Below are positions 56,487 to 64,000 of a DNA stretch of 64,000 nucleotides, in pieces. The position numbers were made by a program, and so were the translations under genes. Source of the stretch: Clostridium tepidum (lineage in GTDB: Bacteria > Bacillota > Clostridia > Clostridiales > Clostridiaceae); NCBI RefSeq assembly GCF_002008345.1, contig NZ_MRAE01000001.1, positions 161,750 through 225,749 on the forward strand. The letters are read 5' to 3'. The first letter of the stretch is position 1; the number at the start of each line of letters is the position of its first letter. The notes below the pieces were generated by a model. That model was given only the letters and a program-made list of their open reading frames with translations, was not told the DNA's origin and did not search any database.

Positions 56487-57878
56487 ATGCATTTTTGCAG
56501 AAAATGTGACAACAAATTACAAGGAAAATCGAAACGTTGTAATGTATGTGGAAGTGAAATAGAAAAATTACATAAAGAAAATACGAGTAATATCAAGGCG
56601 TCTAGTGATAAAAAATTAAATAATGAACATATTTTACTACATAAAGAAGAACCTTTAGAAAAAATAAAAAAATTTAATTTTATTAAAAAAACAAAAGAAA
56701 ACAAATTTTCTCTTATGGTTATTTTAGCATTAATAATAATAGGTATATTCTTTATAAAAAATCCTGTTAAAAATTTTTTTATAAGAAATAATTCAGTAAA
56801 GTGGTTAGTGTATGCTTTTAATAAATATAAGGAATATGAAACTTTAGATGCTGTTAGTGATTTTAATATAAAATTTACAGCACAGCCTCACAATTCTGCG
56901 TATTATGAAAATTATGGTAAAATAGAAGATATAATAGAACAATGCACTTTAAATGTAAATAATAAAATAGATAAAAATACTAATGAATTACATAGCAAGA
57001 TAAATTTAATACATAAAAAGGAAAATATTTTTAGTGGAGAAATCTATAGTAATAAAGAATATATAGCTATAGAAATGCCTAAATTATATAAAGATACAAT
57101 ATACATAAAATGGAAAGATATAAATAAATTAATAAATAATAATGACAGTATGGAGCCCATAGATCCTAAAAATTATAAGAATGTTTTAAGTATAAAAAAA
57201 TCTAAATATTATAATGAAGTTAATAAAAATTATAAAGAATTTTTTAGTAATAGTTTAAATCCTTATGTTAAAAAAGGAGATACAGTAGAAATTAGTATAA
57301 AAAATAAAGATAAAGAAAAAAACATAAAATGTAATGAAATAGTAGTTCATTTAAATAATGAAGGAATAATTGAAATTTTAAATGGTTTATTTCAAAAAGT
57401 ATCGGAAGATGAAAGTTTAAAATTATTAATAAAAGAAAGAATTTTTGAATTTTTAGATACAGCTCAAAAAAAAGGAGAGCTAAATAAAATTAATATTAGT
57501 AAAGATAAAATAAATAATGTTAAAAGAAATTTTAATTTAGAATATGATGCTTTTGTAAAAGAGCTTAATAATATAGAAAATGAAGATAAAAAAACCTTTA
57601 ATGCTAAGATAAACAGTTTAACAAAATTAAGGATAGATTCGCAAAATTATATAAGAGGAGTAAAATCTCAAATTTCTGTAGAAAAGAAAAAGACTAGTTT
57701 TAATTTTATATCAAATACTACGATTAATTGTATTAACTCTAAATTAAATATGAAAAAAATATCTATAGAAGGCGGTAAAGATATAAGTAAATTTACTCAA
57801 GAAAATATGAACAATATGATAAAAGAAATAGAAAACAATATACAAAAAAATATGATTTTAAAATTAAATACAAATTAA
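56487..57878 (+). CDS. Zinc-ribbon, single-pass membrane protein of unknown function
   Basis: A 463-residue protein. Residues 3-22 form a zinc ribbon (FCRKCDNKLQ, CNVCGSE); a Lys/Glu-rich linker follows; one membrane helix at about 76-92 (SLMVILALIIIGIFFI); the remaining 370 residues are Asn/Lys-rich, probably outside, and resemble the large extracellular domains of clostridial YcdB/DUF-type sensor proteins only in layout. GAAGGGAG before ATG. I do not recognise a named family for the outer part. Confidence 0.7.
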   Translation: MHFCRKCDNKLQGKSKRCNVCGSEIEKLHKENTSNIKASSDKKLNNEHILLHKEEPLEKIKKFNFIKKTKENKFSLMVILALIIIGIFFIKNPVKNFFIRNNSVKWLVYAFNKYKEYETLDAVSDFNIKFTAQPHNSAYYENYGKIEDIIEQCTLNVNNKIDKNTNELHSKINLIHKKENIFSGEIYSNKEYIAIEMPKLYKDTIYIKWKDINKLINNNDSMEPIDPKNYKNVLSIKKSKYYNEVNKNYKEFFSNSLNPYVKKGDTVEISIKNKDKEKNIKCNEIVVHLNNEGIIEILNGLFQKVSEDESLKLLIKERIFEFLDTAQKKGELNKINISKDKINNVKRNFNLEYDAFVKELNNIENEDKKTFNAKINSLTKLRIDSQNYIRGVKSQISVEKKKTSFNFISNTTINCINSKLNMKKISIEGGKDISKFTQENMNNMIKEIENNIQKNMILKLNTN

Positions 57879-58136
57879 TATGACCAAAATTATTTTAGTT
57901 AAGAAAATTTTTTTATTTTAAATTCTATATTGGAAAATATGAAAAATATAGTTGGAGTTATATTATATAAAGAAATTTTTTATTTTCATTAGATATTAGA
58001 AACTAATCAATTAAGGACATAGATAATTTTTCAGCATTAATCATAAAAGAGTTAATTAAAATATGTTCAATTATTATTTAAAGATATAAATGATTTTTCA
58101 ACATTAAAGAAAATAAAAGTATTAGATAGTATAATT

Positions 58137-58161
58137 AAGGGTAATTTTAAATATTACCCTT
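58137..58161 (+). terminator. Hairpin, possible terminator
   Basis: AAGGGTAAT and ATTACCCTT form a nine-pair stem with a seven-base loop, 260 bases after the zinc-ribbon gene. Confidence 0.5.
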
Positions 58162-58166
58162 TACTT

Positions 58167-58370
58167 ACTAAACCAATATTTCAGTATTATATCTAAAACT
58201 AATATTTCATAATTTACTAAACCAATATTTCAGTATTATATCTAAAACTAATATTTCATAATTTACTAAACCAATATTTCAGTATTATATCTAAAACTAA
58301 TATTTCATGTTTACTAAACCAATATTTCAGTATTATATCTAAAACTAATATTTCATAATTTACCAAACTA
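58167..58370. repeat. 49-bp tandem repeat, four copies
   Basis: Units start at 58167, 58216, 58265 and 58313 and read ACTAAACCAATATTTCAGTA then TTATATCTAAAACTAATATT plus TCATAATTT. Nearly perfect, so recent. No spacer-like part. Lies between two hypothetical-function genes; the rest of 57879-58604 shows nothing else. Confidence 0.92.
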
Positions 58371-58604
58371 ATATTTTATATTTAATAAAATAATATATGC
58401 ATATTGAGTAAAACTTAATTTTTATTATAGATAAAAAGGATATATTACTATAAATATAGAAGTTATTTACTTACTACAACTTATGATATTCATAAAAAAT
58501 TCAAAATTTTTTTTGTTAAAAAATATTAAAACTTTTCTGAATAAGAAAGGAAAAGTGTCAGAAATTTGATAAAAATATTAAAAAACAACAAGGAGGCATA
58601 TTTG

Positions 58605-59774
58605 GTGTTATTGATAAAAAATGGGAAAATACATACTATGACTGGGCATATTTATGTAAACGATTGTATATTAATTAACAATGGGAAAATAGAAAAGATA
58701 GCTAAAAAAATAGATGTTAATAATAAGGATTTAAAAATTATAGATGCTAAAGGTGGCTGGGTAATGCCAGGATTTATTGATGCTCATTGTCATATAGGCA
58801 TAATGGAAGAAGGAATAAAGTTTGAAGGAATGGATTTGAATGAGTATTCAAGCTCTATAACATCTCATTTAAGAGCTATAGATGGAATAAATCCTAAAGA
58901 TAGAGCATTTAAGTCAGCTATAGAAAATGGTATAACTACAGTTATGACAGGTATGGGAAGTTCAAATCCTATAGGTGGTCAATTTGCTATAATAAAAACC
59001 TATGGAAAATCTGTAGATGAAATGCTAGTAAAAGCACCAGCAGCGTTAAAGATAGCTTTTGGAGAAAATCCAAAGAGCATATTTGGTAAAAAGGGTAAGA
59101 TGCCTATAACAAGGATGGGAATTGCAGCCTTAATAAGAGAGACTTTGTATAAAGCTAAAAATTATATGAATAGAAAAGAGCAAGCCTTAAAAGAAGGAAA
59201 AATGTTTGATATAGATATTAAAATGGAATCTATTATACCTGTTTTGAAAAAAGAAATTCCTTTAAAGGCTCATGCGCACAGAAGTGATGACATATTAACT
59301 GCCATAAGAATAGCTAAGGAATTTGGGATAAAACTTACTATAGACCATGGAACAGAAGCTAATTTAGTAGTGGATTATATAAAAGAAAGTGGTTTCCCTG
59401 TAATATCAGGACCAAATATGAATTTTAGAGGGAAGGTAGAGAGCCAAAATAGAAGTTATAATACTACACAAATCCTACAGGAAAATGGAATTTTATATTC
59501 CATTACAACAGATCATCCTGTAGTACCTATTGAATTTTTAACTTTGTCTGCAGCTTTAGCTGTAAAAAACGGACTATCAGAAGAGGAAGCTTTAAAAGCT
59601 ATAACTATAAATGCTGCTAAAATATTAGGAATAGATGATAGAGTAGGAACTTTACAAGAAGGAAAAGACGCAGATATATGTATATACAATGATAATCCTT
59701 TAAACATAATTTCTAAAAATATGTATACTATAATTTCAGGAAAAGTAGTGTATGATTTTAATATGGATCAATAA
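58605..59774 (+). CDS. Amidohydrolase family protein
   Basis: A 389-residue metal-dependent hydrolase of the imidazolonepropionase-like/dipeptidase-like amidohydrolase group: metal motif GFIDAHCHIG, then KAHAHRSDD, TIDHGTEA and ITTDHPVVP, and the C-terminal EGKDADICIYNDNPL typical of the beta-sandwich end. Substrate unknown. I use GTG 58605, eight bases after AAGGAGG; an in-frame TTG at 58566 would place that site inside the gene. Monocistronic with a terminator at 59853. Confidence 0.88.
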   Translation: MLLIKNGKIHTMTGHIYVNDCILINNGKIEKIAKKIDVNNKDLKIIDAKGGWVMPGFIDAHCHIGIMEEGIKFEGMDLNEYSSSITSHLRAIDGINPKDRAFKSAIENGITTVMTGMGSSNPIGGQFAIIKTYGKSVDEMLVKAPAALKIAFGENPKSIFGKKGKMPITRMGIAALIRETLYKAKNYMNRKEQALKEGKMFDIDIKMESIIPVLKKEIPLKAHAHRSDDILTAIRIAKEFGIKLTIDHGTEANLVVDYIKESGFPVISGPNMNFRGKVESQNRSYNTTQILQENGILYSITTDHPVVPIEFLTLSAALAVKNGLSEEEALKAITINAAKILGIDDRVGTLQEGKDADICIYNDNPLNIISKNMYTIISGKVVYDFNMDQ

Positions 59775-59852
59775 AATATTCTTATTTCAAATAAAAAATA
59801 CTTTACATTAAGATTTTTGTTAGATATAATAAAAAATAATAATTTATTGTAG

Positions 59853-59886
59853 AACACTTCATATGAAAATGAAGTGTTTTTTATTT
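59853..59886 (+). terminator. Terminator of the amidohydrolase gene
   Basis: AACACTTCAT pairs with ATGAAGTGTT, followed by TTTTATTT. Confidence 0.88.
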
Positions 59887-59968
59887 AAGTTAAAAATTAT
59901 ATATATTGAGCATGTAATATATTATATAAATTCAAAAACTAGTTTTTTATTTAAATTAAAAATTATAT
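59876..59968. repeat. Repeat-spacer-repeat unit, 27 + 39 + 27
   Basis: GTTTTTTATTTAA, one variable base, TTAAAAATTATAT at 59876-59902 and 59942-59968; one mismatch; 39 unrelated bases between; period 66. The first copy begins in the T run of the amidohydrolase terminator. The rest of the gap to 60313 shows nothing I can support. Confidence 0.6.
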
Positions 59969-60313
59969 TTAAGTCTAATTGTCCCCTTTTACGAAAAAAT
60001 ATCTAATCTATTTTAATCTAAGAAATAAATTCTAAATGATTTTCAAAGTTAAAATATGAGAAAAGAAGTATTATTTAGTATAAATTATGTATATGTAAAA
60101 TTAATTAGGCTAAAATATTGTTAGGAAATTAACTGAATTATTATAGAAAAATACATATATCTAAAAATTAAAAAAATTAAAAAAATGGAATAAATCTTAT
60201 AAAAAGTACGATAAAAATATAACAATATACATTGAAAAAGGCAAAAAACAGAAGGAAACAGAACTTATATTGAATAAATGCTTGCTAGGGCTATTAAATT
60301 AGGAATAAAAATA

Positions 60314-60362
60314 AAATTTCAGAATTTATTAAATTTTGAAAATAAAAATTATGTGATATAAT
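60314..60362 (+). promoter_or_regulatory. CodY-like box and promoter of the first brnQ
   Basis: AAATTTCAGAATTTA (60314-60328) matches 11 of 15 bases of the CodY consensus AATTTTCWGAAAATT. Promoter-like TTGAAA (60336-60341) and TATAAT (60357-60362) follow with 15-base spacing. The same box recurs before the second brnQ. Confidence 0.5.
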
Positions 60363-60404
60363 AACTAATAAAATTATATCAATTTTGAATTAAGGGGGAC
60401 TAAA

Positions 60405-61718
60405 ATGAAGAAAACATCAGGAAAAGATTTCATAGTTATTGGTTTTGCACTTTTCGCAATGTTTTTTGGAGCAGGTAACTTAATTTTTCCTCCCTATATG
60501 GGAAAATTAGTAGGAGATCAGACACCCGCAGCAATTATAGGTTTTTTGATTACTGGAGTAGGTTTGCCATTAACTGGTATAATAGCCTGTGCTAAAATAA
60601 ATGGAACATTTTCAGATATATCAGAAAGAGTAGGAAAGAAATTTGCTATTATATCTACAACAGCACTAATATTAGCTATAGGTCCCATGCTTGCTATACC
60701 AAGAACAGCAGCTACCACTTATGAACTAGCAATACATCCAATATTTCCAAGTGTAGCTCCATTTATAGCAGTTATAATTTATTTCGCTATTTGTTTAGCT
60801 TTTGTATTAAGACCATCAGGAATAGTTGATAATATAGGTAAAATTTTAACACCAGCTTTATTGGTTATGTTAGCAATTATAATAATTAAAGGATTAGTTT
60901 CTCCAATAGCACCTATTGAATCAACTGGATTTGAAGGAGCATTTTCAAAATCTTTACTTGAAGGATATCAAACAATGGATGCTATGGCATCAGTAATATT
61001 TGCATCTATAATAATAACAGCTGTAAGAGCTAAAGGATATACAGATAAAAAGGATATTATAAGTCTTACTATAAAATCAGGAGTTGTAGCCGCATTAGGA
61101 TTAGCATTTGTTTATGGCGGACTTATGATTTTAGGAAGCCAAACTTCAAAAGTAATTCCTGGAGAAATAGGAAGATCAGCTTTAGTTGTTGATATAGTTA
61201 ATAGGCTTTTAGGAAATGCAGGTACAATTATATTAGGATTAGCCGTTGGGCTTGCCTGTCTTACTACAGCAATTGGACTTATATCTACAGGAGCAGAATA
61301 TTTCAGTGGTTTAACTAAGGGAAAAGTATCCTATAATGCTTTTGCTATTATTATAAGTATAGTAAGTGCATTGCTTGGAACAGGTGGAGTTGAAAAGATT
61401 GTCAAATATGCAGTACCAGTTCTACAAATTCTATACCCAATAGTAATTGTTTTAATAGTAATAACTTTATTAGGGAAATTTGTTAAAAACGACAATGTTG
61501 TAAAGATAACAGTTTATACTACATTAGTAATAAGCGTAATAGATACAATCAATATATTAACAGATGGAAGTGTAGCTTTTATAAAAAGCTTATTAGGAAT
61601 TATACCACTTTCTAATGCCGGATTCTCATGGGTAATTCCAGCAGTTATAGCATTTATAATAGGTACAATGGTCTTTCCAAAAAAACAAGATGGAAATTCA
61701 GAAATAGCAGATGCTTAA
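60405..61718 (+). CDS. brnQ: Branched-chain amino acid carrier BrnQ (copy 1)
   Basis: A 437-residue LIVCS-family sodium-coupled transporter with 12 predicted helices. IGFALFAMFFGAGNLIFPPY (12-31) is the family's hallmark start; also RTAATTYELAI, RPSGIVDNIGK and GLACLTTAIGLISTGAEYF. Imports Leu/Ile/Val. AAGGGGG before ATG. A CodY-like box suggests repression when branched-chain amino acids are plentiful. Tandem paralogue of the next gene. Confidence 0.95.
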   Translation: MKKTSGKDFIVIGFALFAMFFGAGNLIFPPYMGKLVGDQTPAAIIGFLITGVGLPLTGIIACAKINGTFSDISERVGKKFAIISTTALILAIGPMLAIPRTAATTYELAIHPIFPSVAPFIAVIIYFAICLAFVLRPSGIVDNIGKILTPALLVMLAIIIIKGLVSPIAPIESTGFEGAFSKSLLEGYQTMDAMASVIFASIIITAVRAKGYTDKKDIISLTIKSGVVAALGLAFVYGGLMILGSQTSKVIPGEIGRSALVVDIVNRLLGNAGTIILGLAVGLACLTTAIGLISTGAEYFSGLTKGKVSYNAFAIIISIVSALLGTGGVEKIVKYAVPVLQILYPIVIVLIVITLLGKFVKNDNVVKITVYTTLVISVIDTINILTDGSVAFIKSLLGIIPLSNAGFSWVIPAVIAFIIGTMVFPKKQDGNSEIADA

Positions 61719-61735
61719 TTTTATATGATAAAAAG

Positions 61736-61768
61736 CACCTTGTTGTAAAACAATGAGGTGTTTTTTTA
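61736..61768 (+). terminator. Terminator between the two brnQ genes
   Basis: CACCTTGTTGT pairs (with two G-T wobbles) with ACAATGAGGTG, followed by seven T. Confidence 0.88.
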
Positions 61769-61780
61769 TTTTTTTATTAA

Positions 61781-61795
61781 AAGTTTCAGAATTTA
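61781..61795 (+). promoter_or_regulatory. CodY-like box before the second brnQ
   Basis: AAGTTTCAGAATTTA, 11 of 15 matches to the CodY consensus, in a block (TTTCAGAATTTA, then CAATTTTGAGAATAA) conserved with the region before the first copy, so the promoter was duplicated with the gene. TTGAGA and TATAAT follow. Confidence 0.5.
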
Positions 61796-61869
61796 ATCAA
61801 TTTTGAGAATAATCTTAATATAATATAATGACTTACAAAATCATATTGAATTAGGATTGAGGAGGTAAA

Positions 61870-63183
61870 ATGAAAAAAACAGCATCAAAGGATTTTATAG
61901 TTATTGGTTTTGCACTTTTTGCAATGTTTTTTGGGGCAGGTAATTTAATATTTCCACCTTTTATTGGAAATTTAGTTGGGGACAAGGTTTTATTTGCAAT
62001 TATTGGTTTTTTGATTACAGGGGTAGGTCTGCCATTGAGCGGTATAATAGCCTGTGCTAAAATTAATGGTACTTTTTTAGATATATCATCAAGAGTAGGA
62101 AAACGTTTTAGTGTTATAGCTACAACAGCTTTGATATTAGCTATAGGACCCATGCTTTGCATACCAAGAACAGCAGCTACTACTTATGAATTAACAATAC
62201 AACCAATATTTCCATCTTTAGGTCCAGTAGTATCAGCCATAATTTATTTTGGTATTTGCTTAGCTTTTGTATTAAGACCATCAGGAATAGTTGATAGCAT
62301 AGGTAAAGTTTTAACACCATGTTTGTTAATTATATTATCAATCATAATAATTAAGGGATTAATTTTACCACTAGGACCCATTGGTAGTACTAATTTTCAA
62401 GGAGCTTTTTCAAATTCTTTACTTGAAGGTTACCAAACCATGGATACTATGGGAGCAGTAATATATGCATCTATAATTTTAGCATCTGTAAGAAGTAAAG
62501 GATATAAGAATGAAAAAGATGTAATAAATATTACTATAAAGTCAGGTATAGTTGCAGTATTAGGATTAGGATTTGTTTATGGTGGACTTATGATTTTAGG
62601 AAGTCAAACTTCACAAATAATTACTGGAGAAATAGGAAGAACTGCTTTAGTTATTGAAATAGTTAAAAGAGATTTAGGCAATGTAGGAATAATTATATTA
62701 GGAATAGCTGTTGGTCTTGCCTGTCTTACTACAGCCATTGGACTTTTATCTACAGGAGCAGAATATCTTAGTAAACTAACCAAAAATAAGGTATCCTATA
62801 AGACTTTTGCAATTATTATAAGTTTGGTAAGTGGAATACTGGGAATAGGTGGAGTTGATAAAATAATTAGATTTTCAGTTCCTATATTACAAATTTTATA
62901 TCCTATAGTAATAGTACTAATAGCAATAACTTTAGCAGGAAAGGCTGTTAAAAACGATAGTATAGTAAAATTTACTGTTTATGTTACATTGATTGTAAGT
63001 ATAATTGATACATTAAATACATTAACTGATGGAAAAGTAACTTTTATAAAGAATATTTTAAAAATTACACCTCTTTCAAATGTTGGTTTTGCATGGTTAA
63101 TTCCAGCAATTATAGCATTTATAATAGCTATAATAATTTTTGGAAACAAACAAGAAAAAATTGAACAAGCAGCAGATTATTAA
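61870..63183 (+). CDS. brnQ: Branched-chain amino acid carrier BrnQ (copy 2)
   Basis: A 437-residue paralogue of the previous gene with the same length and all hallmark segments (IGFALFAMFFGAGNLIFPPF, RPSGIVDSIGK, GLACLTTAIGLLSTGAEYL). Many changes lie in helices, so the copies may differ in substrate preference; this is inference. GAGGAGGT before ATG. Own promoter and CodY-like box. Confidence 0.95.
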   Translation: MKKTASKDFIVIGFALFAMFFGAGNLIFPPFIGNLVGDKVLFAIIGFLITGVGLPLSGIIACAKINGTFLDISSRVGKRFSVIATTALILAIGPMLCIPRTAATTYELTIQPIFPSLGPVVSAIIYFGICLAFVLRPSGIVDSIGKVLTPCLLIILSIIIIKGLILPLGPIGSTNFQGAFSNSLLEGYQTMDTMGAVIYASIILASVRSKGYKNEKDVINITIKSGIVAVLGLGFVYGGLMILGSQTSQIITGEIGRTALVIEIVKRDLGNVGIIILGIAVGLACLTTAIGLLSTGAEYLSKLTKNKVSYKTFAIIISLVSGILGIGGVDKIIRFSVPILQILYPIVIVLIAITLAGKAVKNDSIVKFTVYVTLIVSIIDTLNTLTDGKVTFIKNILKITPLSNVGFAWLIPAIIAFIIAIIIFGNKQEKIEQAADY

Positions 63184-63212
63184 TATAGGGAATTTATGAT
63201 TTAACATCTTTT

Positions 63213-63437
63213 AAATGTGGGGGTTAAAACAATAAATACTTTTGCTTTTATTTAATTATTGATATATAACTTTATTTAAATGTGGGGGGTAAAACAATAA
63301 ATACTTTTGCTTTTATTTAATTATTGATATATAACTTTATTTAAATGTGAGGGTTAAAACAATAAATACTTTTGTTTTTATTTAACTATTGATATATAAC
63401 TTATTTAAGTATGAGAGTTAAAGCAATAAATATTTTT
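63213..63437. repeat. 65-bp tandem repeat, about 3.4 copies
   Basis: Units start at 63213, 63278, 63343 and 63408: AAATGTG-GGGTTAAAACAA then TAAATACTTTTGCTTTTATT, TAATTATTGATATATAACTT. Whole unit conserved; the last copy diverges. Confidence 0.9.
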
Positions 63438-63460
63438 TCTAAAAAGATAGCTATATGAAT

Positions 63461-63722
63461 AAAGAATACTAATATTTGTGTTCTAATATTTAAACTAACG
63501 CTCTAATAGCCTCCTAAAGCAATAAACACATAGAAAAATTAATAACTTATAATATTTAAACTTATGATCTAATGGTACCAGTCGTTAAATTAGCTGATTC
63601 ATTAGGATCCTTAACACAATATTTAAGCTTATGCTCTAATGATACCTCCTGCATTAGCAGAGCTAAGAAAATATCCTGCTTACTTAATGTTTAAATTATT
63701 AGTTCACAAATAAAGTATTCTT
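63461..63722. repeat. Dispersed structured element, copy 2
   Basis: AAAGAATACTAATATTTGTG (63461-63480) and the inverse AGTATTCTT (63714-63722) bound the element, as at 33098-33226. Inside, the motif AATATTTAA-CTTATG-TCTAATG-TACC occurs about three times, one forming GCTCTAATG / CATTAGCAGAGC. Larger than copy 1 by internal repetition. The final 278 bases of the window show nothing else. Confidence 0.55.
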
Positions 63723-64000
63723 ATTATTTTTTAGATATATATTTTTTCCTAAAAGTATTGATTGTTTTAATAACTTTAAAGATATTATTATGATTTTTGA
63801 AAAGAGATAAAACCCACTACAGGATAGTTTTATTTAATTTTTTTATCCTAAACCTTTAATTACAATAGTTTTGTTAAGTTATTTATAAATTTAAAAAATT
63901 GTACCTAGCTTCCATATTTAAATAGCTACAAATTATATAATATCCTGCTTTTCGTGAGTTAATAAATTAATCTAATTTTCATATGTAAATGGATAAAAAC

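Noticed and set aside
58167..58370. 49-bp repeats as a CRISPR array
   Set aside because: The whole unit is conserved, so there are no spacers.
60286..60362. Coding-like stretch (ARAIKLGIKIKF) before brnQ
   Set aside because: No start codon or ribosome binding site, and it overlaps the promoter and CodY-like box.

Overview
The window is very AT-rich, with AAA/AGA/TTA-dominated codon use, strong GGAGG-type ribosome binding sites and many TTG/GTG starts. Together with a Cys-specific T-box ahead of mccB-luxS, a THF riboswitch ahead of folT and a type I-B CRISPR repeat of the clostridial kind, this points to a Clostridium-like Firmicute chromosome. The species cannot be fixed from sequence alone. 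I saw no rRNA or tRNA genes.

Layout. 1-2.5 kb (minus strand): T-box, mccB, luxS and a broken mccA, a methionine-to-cysteine recycling operon that has lost its last step. 2.9-4.8 kb: secreted GH18 chitinase. 4.9-10.3 kb: phage-like accessory block: ImmA-type peptidase, Xre repressor and divergent Cro-like gene with a visible operator, DnaD-like replication protein, small sigma factor, then YvrJ, DUF1659 and DUF2922 family proteins. 10.4-12.3 kb: small genes and gene relics. 13-18.3 kb: an ABC importer (permease, ATPase, lipoprotein), a DUF4418 protein and a MacB-like FtsX/ATPase pair; three of these six genes carry a stop or frameshift. 18.4-23 kb: assorted small and hypothetical genes, including a lysozyme-like protein. 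23.8-30.4 kb: ABC transporter (ATPase and 898-aa FtsX permease) followed by an OmpR-type two-component system. 30.8-32.9 kb: LUD-domain protein, then THF riboswitch and folT.

33.6-54.8 kb is the centrepiece: a WYL regulator, a complete type I-B operon (cas6, cas8b, cas7, cas5, cas3, cas4, cas1, cas2) and one CRISPR array of about 170 perfect 29-bp repeats over 11.2 kb. 55.5-63.2 kb: rhodanese, zinc-ribbon membrane protein, amidohydrolase and two tandem BrnQ transporters.

Most notable observation: short direct repeats of about 26-35 bp, separated by about 30-40 unrelated bases so that the period is 64-67 bp, occur at many intergenic sites. This is the same geometry as the real array (29 + about 37). 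Two are multi-copy mini-arrays sitting exactly on cas gene junctions: four repeats between the WYL gene and cas6, and four between cas1 and cas2, where the last repeat is the cas2 start itself. Several single units lie elsewhere, and one has a duplicated sequence matching the CRISPR repeat at 21 of 29 positions. I infer off-target spacer integration by Cas1-Cas2 (birth of new CRISPR-like loci). The main alternative is ordinary 65-bp tandem duplication followed by partial decay; two fully conserved 65-66 bp tandem repeats in the window keep that alternative alive.
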